Program-made: the position numbers and the translations under genes
In this document: one piece after another, positions 62,605 through 64,000 of the stretch
Position numbering within the stretch: position 1 is the first letter of the stretch
Layout: each line of letters begins with the position of its first letter
Notes under the pieces: model-generated
Seen by the model: only the letters and a program-made list of their open reading frames with translations
What the model was told of the DNA's origin: nothing
The model's database searches: none
From: Allokutzneria oryzae
Lineage (GTDB): Bacteria; Actinomycetota; Actinomycetes; Mycobacteriales; Pseudonocardiaceae
Length of the DNA stretch: 64,000 bases
Reading direction: 5' to 3'
Assembly: GCF_042429765.1 (NCBI RefSeq)
Contig: NZ_JBHLZU010000020.1
Span: 360,537-424,536, forward strand

Positions 62605-63692
62605 TCAGGCGCAAGGCGCTCAGCGTTCGGCTGAAGCTCACCCTCAGCTACGCGGGTGTCGTCCTGCTCGTCGGCGCCGTCCTGCTGGCCGTGTCGTGGG
62701 TGTTCCTGCTGCGCTACATCCCGGACAAAGACCAGGGCCTGCTCTTCATCAGCCCCAACCAGTACCTCCTGACGCGGATCTTCGGCTGGGCCGCGCTCAA
62801 GGCCATGGCCGTGCTGCTCGTGGCGGGTCTGGTGGGCGGGTGGTTCCTCGCGGGCCGGATGCTCGCGCCGCTGCACCGGATCGCGGACGCTGCGCGGCTG
62901 GCCTCGCTGGGATCGCTGGCGCACCGGATCCGCCTCGACGGGCCCAAGGACGAGTTCCGCGAGTTGGCCGACGTGTTCGACACGATGCTCGAACAGCTCG
63001 AATCGCACGTCGCCGAGCAACAGCGGTTCGCCGCGAACGCCTCGCACGAGCTGCGCACCCCGCTGGCGATCTCGCAGACGCTGCTCGACGTCGCCCGTGG
63101 CGACCCGGAGCGCGACCAGGAGGAGCTGATCGAACGCCTGCGCTCGGTCAACAGGCGCGCGATCGACCTCACCGAGGCCCTGTTGCTGCTCAGCCGCAGC
63201 GACCGCAGGACCTTCACCCGTGAGCCGGTCGACCTCTCCCTCGTCGCCGAGGAGGCCATCGAAACGCTGCTACCCCTCGCGGAGCAGCGCGGGATCTCGT
63301 TGGAGGTCACCGGCGGGACGACGCACGTCTCCGGTTCGGCGGCGCTCATCCTGCGAGTGGTGACGAACCTCGTCCAGAACGCGATCGTGCACAACCTCCC
63401 GGCGGGCGGGACCGTGAAGATCCACACCGAGCCGTGGCTGGGTTCGGGTGTGCTGCGGGTCGAGAACACGGGGCATCCGGTCCCGGCAGAACTGGTGCCG
63501 ACGCTCGTCGAGCCGTTCCAACGCGGAACGGCTCGCGCCCGCGCCGACGGCTACGCGGGAGTCGGCCTGGGCCTGGCCATCGTGCACAGCATCGTTCGGG
63601 CCCACGACGGGACCATCGATCTGGCACCGCGCCCCGACGGCGGCCTCGTGGTGACGATCAGGCTGCCTGACGCGGTGCTCTCGGAGCAGTGA
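62601..63692 (+). CDS. Sensor histidine kinase (CutS-like)
   Basis: 363 residues. Helix 1 (LTLSYAGVVLLVGAVLLAVS), a short extracytoplasmic loop of about 40 residues, helix 2 (AVLLVAGLVGGWFLAGRML), HAMP, HisKA with His149 (FAANASHELRTPLAISQTL), and HATPase with LVQNAIVHN (N box), ENTGHPVP (G1, where the usual DNGPG Asp is Asn) and GVGLGLAIVHSIVRAHDG. The small sensor loop suggests sensing in or near the membrane. It is coupled to the regulator gene by overlap. Confidence 0.92.
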   Translation: MIRRKALSVRLKLTLSYAGVVLLVGAVLLAVSWVFLLRYIPDKDQGLLFISPNQYLLTRIFGWAALKAMAVLLVAGLVGGWFLAGRMLAPLHRIADAARLASLGSLAHRIRLDGPKDEFRELADVFDTMLEQLESHVAEQQRFAANASHELRTPLAISQTLLDVARGDPERDQEELIERLRSVNRRAIDLTEALLLLSRSDRRTFTREPVDLSLVAEEAIETLLPLAEQRGISLEVTGGTTHVSGSAALILRVVTNLVQNAIVHNLPAGGTVKIHTEPWLGSGVLRVENTGHPVPAELVPTLVEPFQRGTARARADGYAGVGLGLAIVHSIVRAHDGTIDLAPRPDGGLVVTIRLPDAVLSEQ

Positions 63693-63694
63693 GG

Positions 63695-64000
63695 TCAGCG
63701 GCTCCAGTGCGGGTCGCGGCCGAGGTAGCGCAGCAGCACGGCGTCGTCGTCACCCGCCTCGGCGGGCAGCGCGGGCGCGCAGGCGCCGTAGTTGCGCAGC
63801 GGCTTCACGATCTGTTGCGCGACGGGGAGCAGCTCCCGCGCGAGCGAGGGCGACGGCGGCGAGGGAGCCCAGCGGCCACCGCCAGGTCCCAGGCGTGCAC
63901 GGCGGCGTCGAGGGCGCACGCGCCCACGCCCAGCGCCGCGGACATGGAGTTGGGCGGCACCGGGACGGACACGTTCTCGGCGTCGGCGGCGACGCCGGAC
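63695..64000 (-). pseudogene. TIGR03086 / DinB-like metal-binding family gene, frameshifted and cut by the window edge
   Basis: Two frames together give the family C-terminus: VSVPVPPNSMSAALGVGACA and DAAVHAWDLAVAAGLP in one, then LARELLPVAQQIVKPLRNYG and DDDAVLLRYLGRDPHWSR in the other. One base (a C in the run near 63861-63870) appears to be missing. AVHAWDLA holds the expected metal-ligand His. This is either a true frameshift or an assembly error in a draft. The start lies beyond the window. Confidence 0.65.

Noticed and set aside
61372..63692. Glycopeptide resistance cluster (VanZ with VanR/VanS)
   Set aside because: No vanH, vanA/B or vanX homologue is present, and the two-component pair looks CutRS-like.

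Overview
The window is 64 kb of GC-rich DNA from an actinomycete, most probably a Pseudonocardiales-type filamentous organism. This rests on GTG starts, the prfB-ftsE-ftsX-smpB order followed by ssrA, UPF0182, PPA1309 and DUF2342 family genes, an AfsR/SARP-type regulator and many two-component systems. A run of 18 G followed by 27 N at 27711-27755 shows that it is a draft assembly.

Left part (1-31 kb), mostly core genome. It starts with a divergent pair of protease-family genes, PPA1309 and the large UPF0182 membrane protein, followed by three identical initiator tRNA genes in a tandem array. Next is a two-gene operon with a small helical protein and a 1213-residue single-chain ABC exporter (TMD-NBD-TMD-NBD), whose motifs predict one working and one degenerate ATP site. 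A complete peptide-type ABC importer (two permeases, a fused double ATPase and a lipoprotein receptor) runs on the minus strand. The translation and cell-division block prfB-ftsEX-smpB-amidohydrolase is followed by a SARP/NB-ARC regulator divergent from a small secreted four-cysteine protein, then tmRNA, a NarL-type two-component pair cut by the assembly gap, and a GT39-type mannosyltransferase-like membrane enzyme.

Middle (31-47 kb). This holds a membrane diguanylate cyclase, a secreted DUF6528-like protein, and a TetR gene divergent from an OmpR-type two-component pair. The pair is followed by a complete P450 / ferredoxin / ferredoxin-reductase set. Three GTCAGC hexamers in helical phase precede the P450 gene and could link it to the response regulator. 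HrpB helicase, a family 2 glycosyltransferase, an MFS exporter, a VIT1/CCC1 family protein and a DsbA-like thioredoxin-fold protein follow.

Right part (47-60 kb), accessory. A tRNA-Ala(GGC) gene is the left end of an integrated element of about 7.1 kb; a 46-bp copy of its 3' half marks the other end at 54265-54310. The element carries a zinc-ribbon protein, a MmyB-like regulator, two quinone-oxidoreductase-like enzymes and a secreted kelch protein, but no integrase. Beyond it is a graveyard: an integrase N-terminal remnant, a GNAT fragment, hicB with a nonsense-mutated hicA, a decayed tyrosine recombinase and a response-regulator fragment, with an apparently intact methyltransferase and a small S1-like gene pair between them. 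From 60 kb an apparently functional block resumes: a Tat-exported serine hydrolase homologue, a VanZ-like protein, a CutRS-like two-component pair and a frameshifted, edge-truncated TIGR03086-type gene.

Across the window a 13-bp quasi-palindrome, GTCCAC-W-GTGGAC, recurs far more often than chance allows, in genes and between them. Several genes have a TANNNT box 6-8 nt before the start codon, which suggests leaderless mRNAs.
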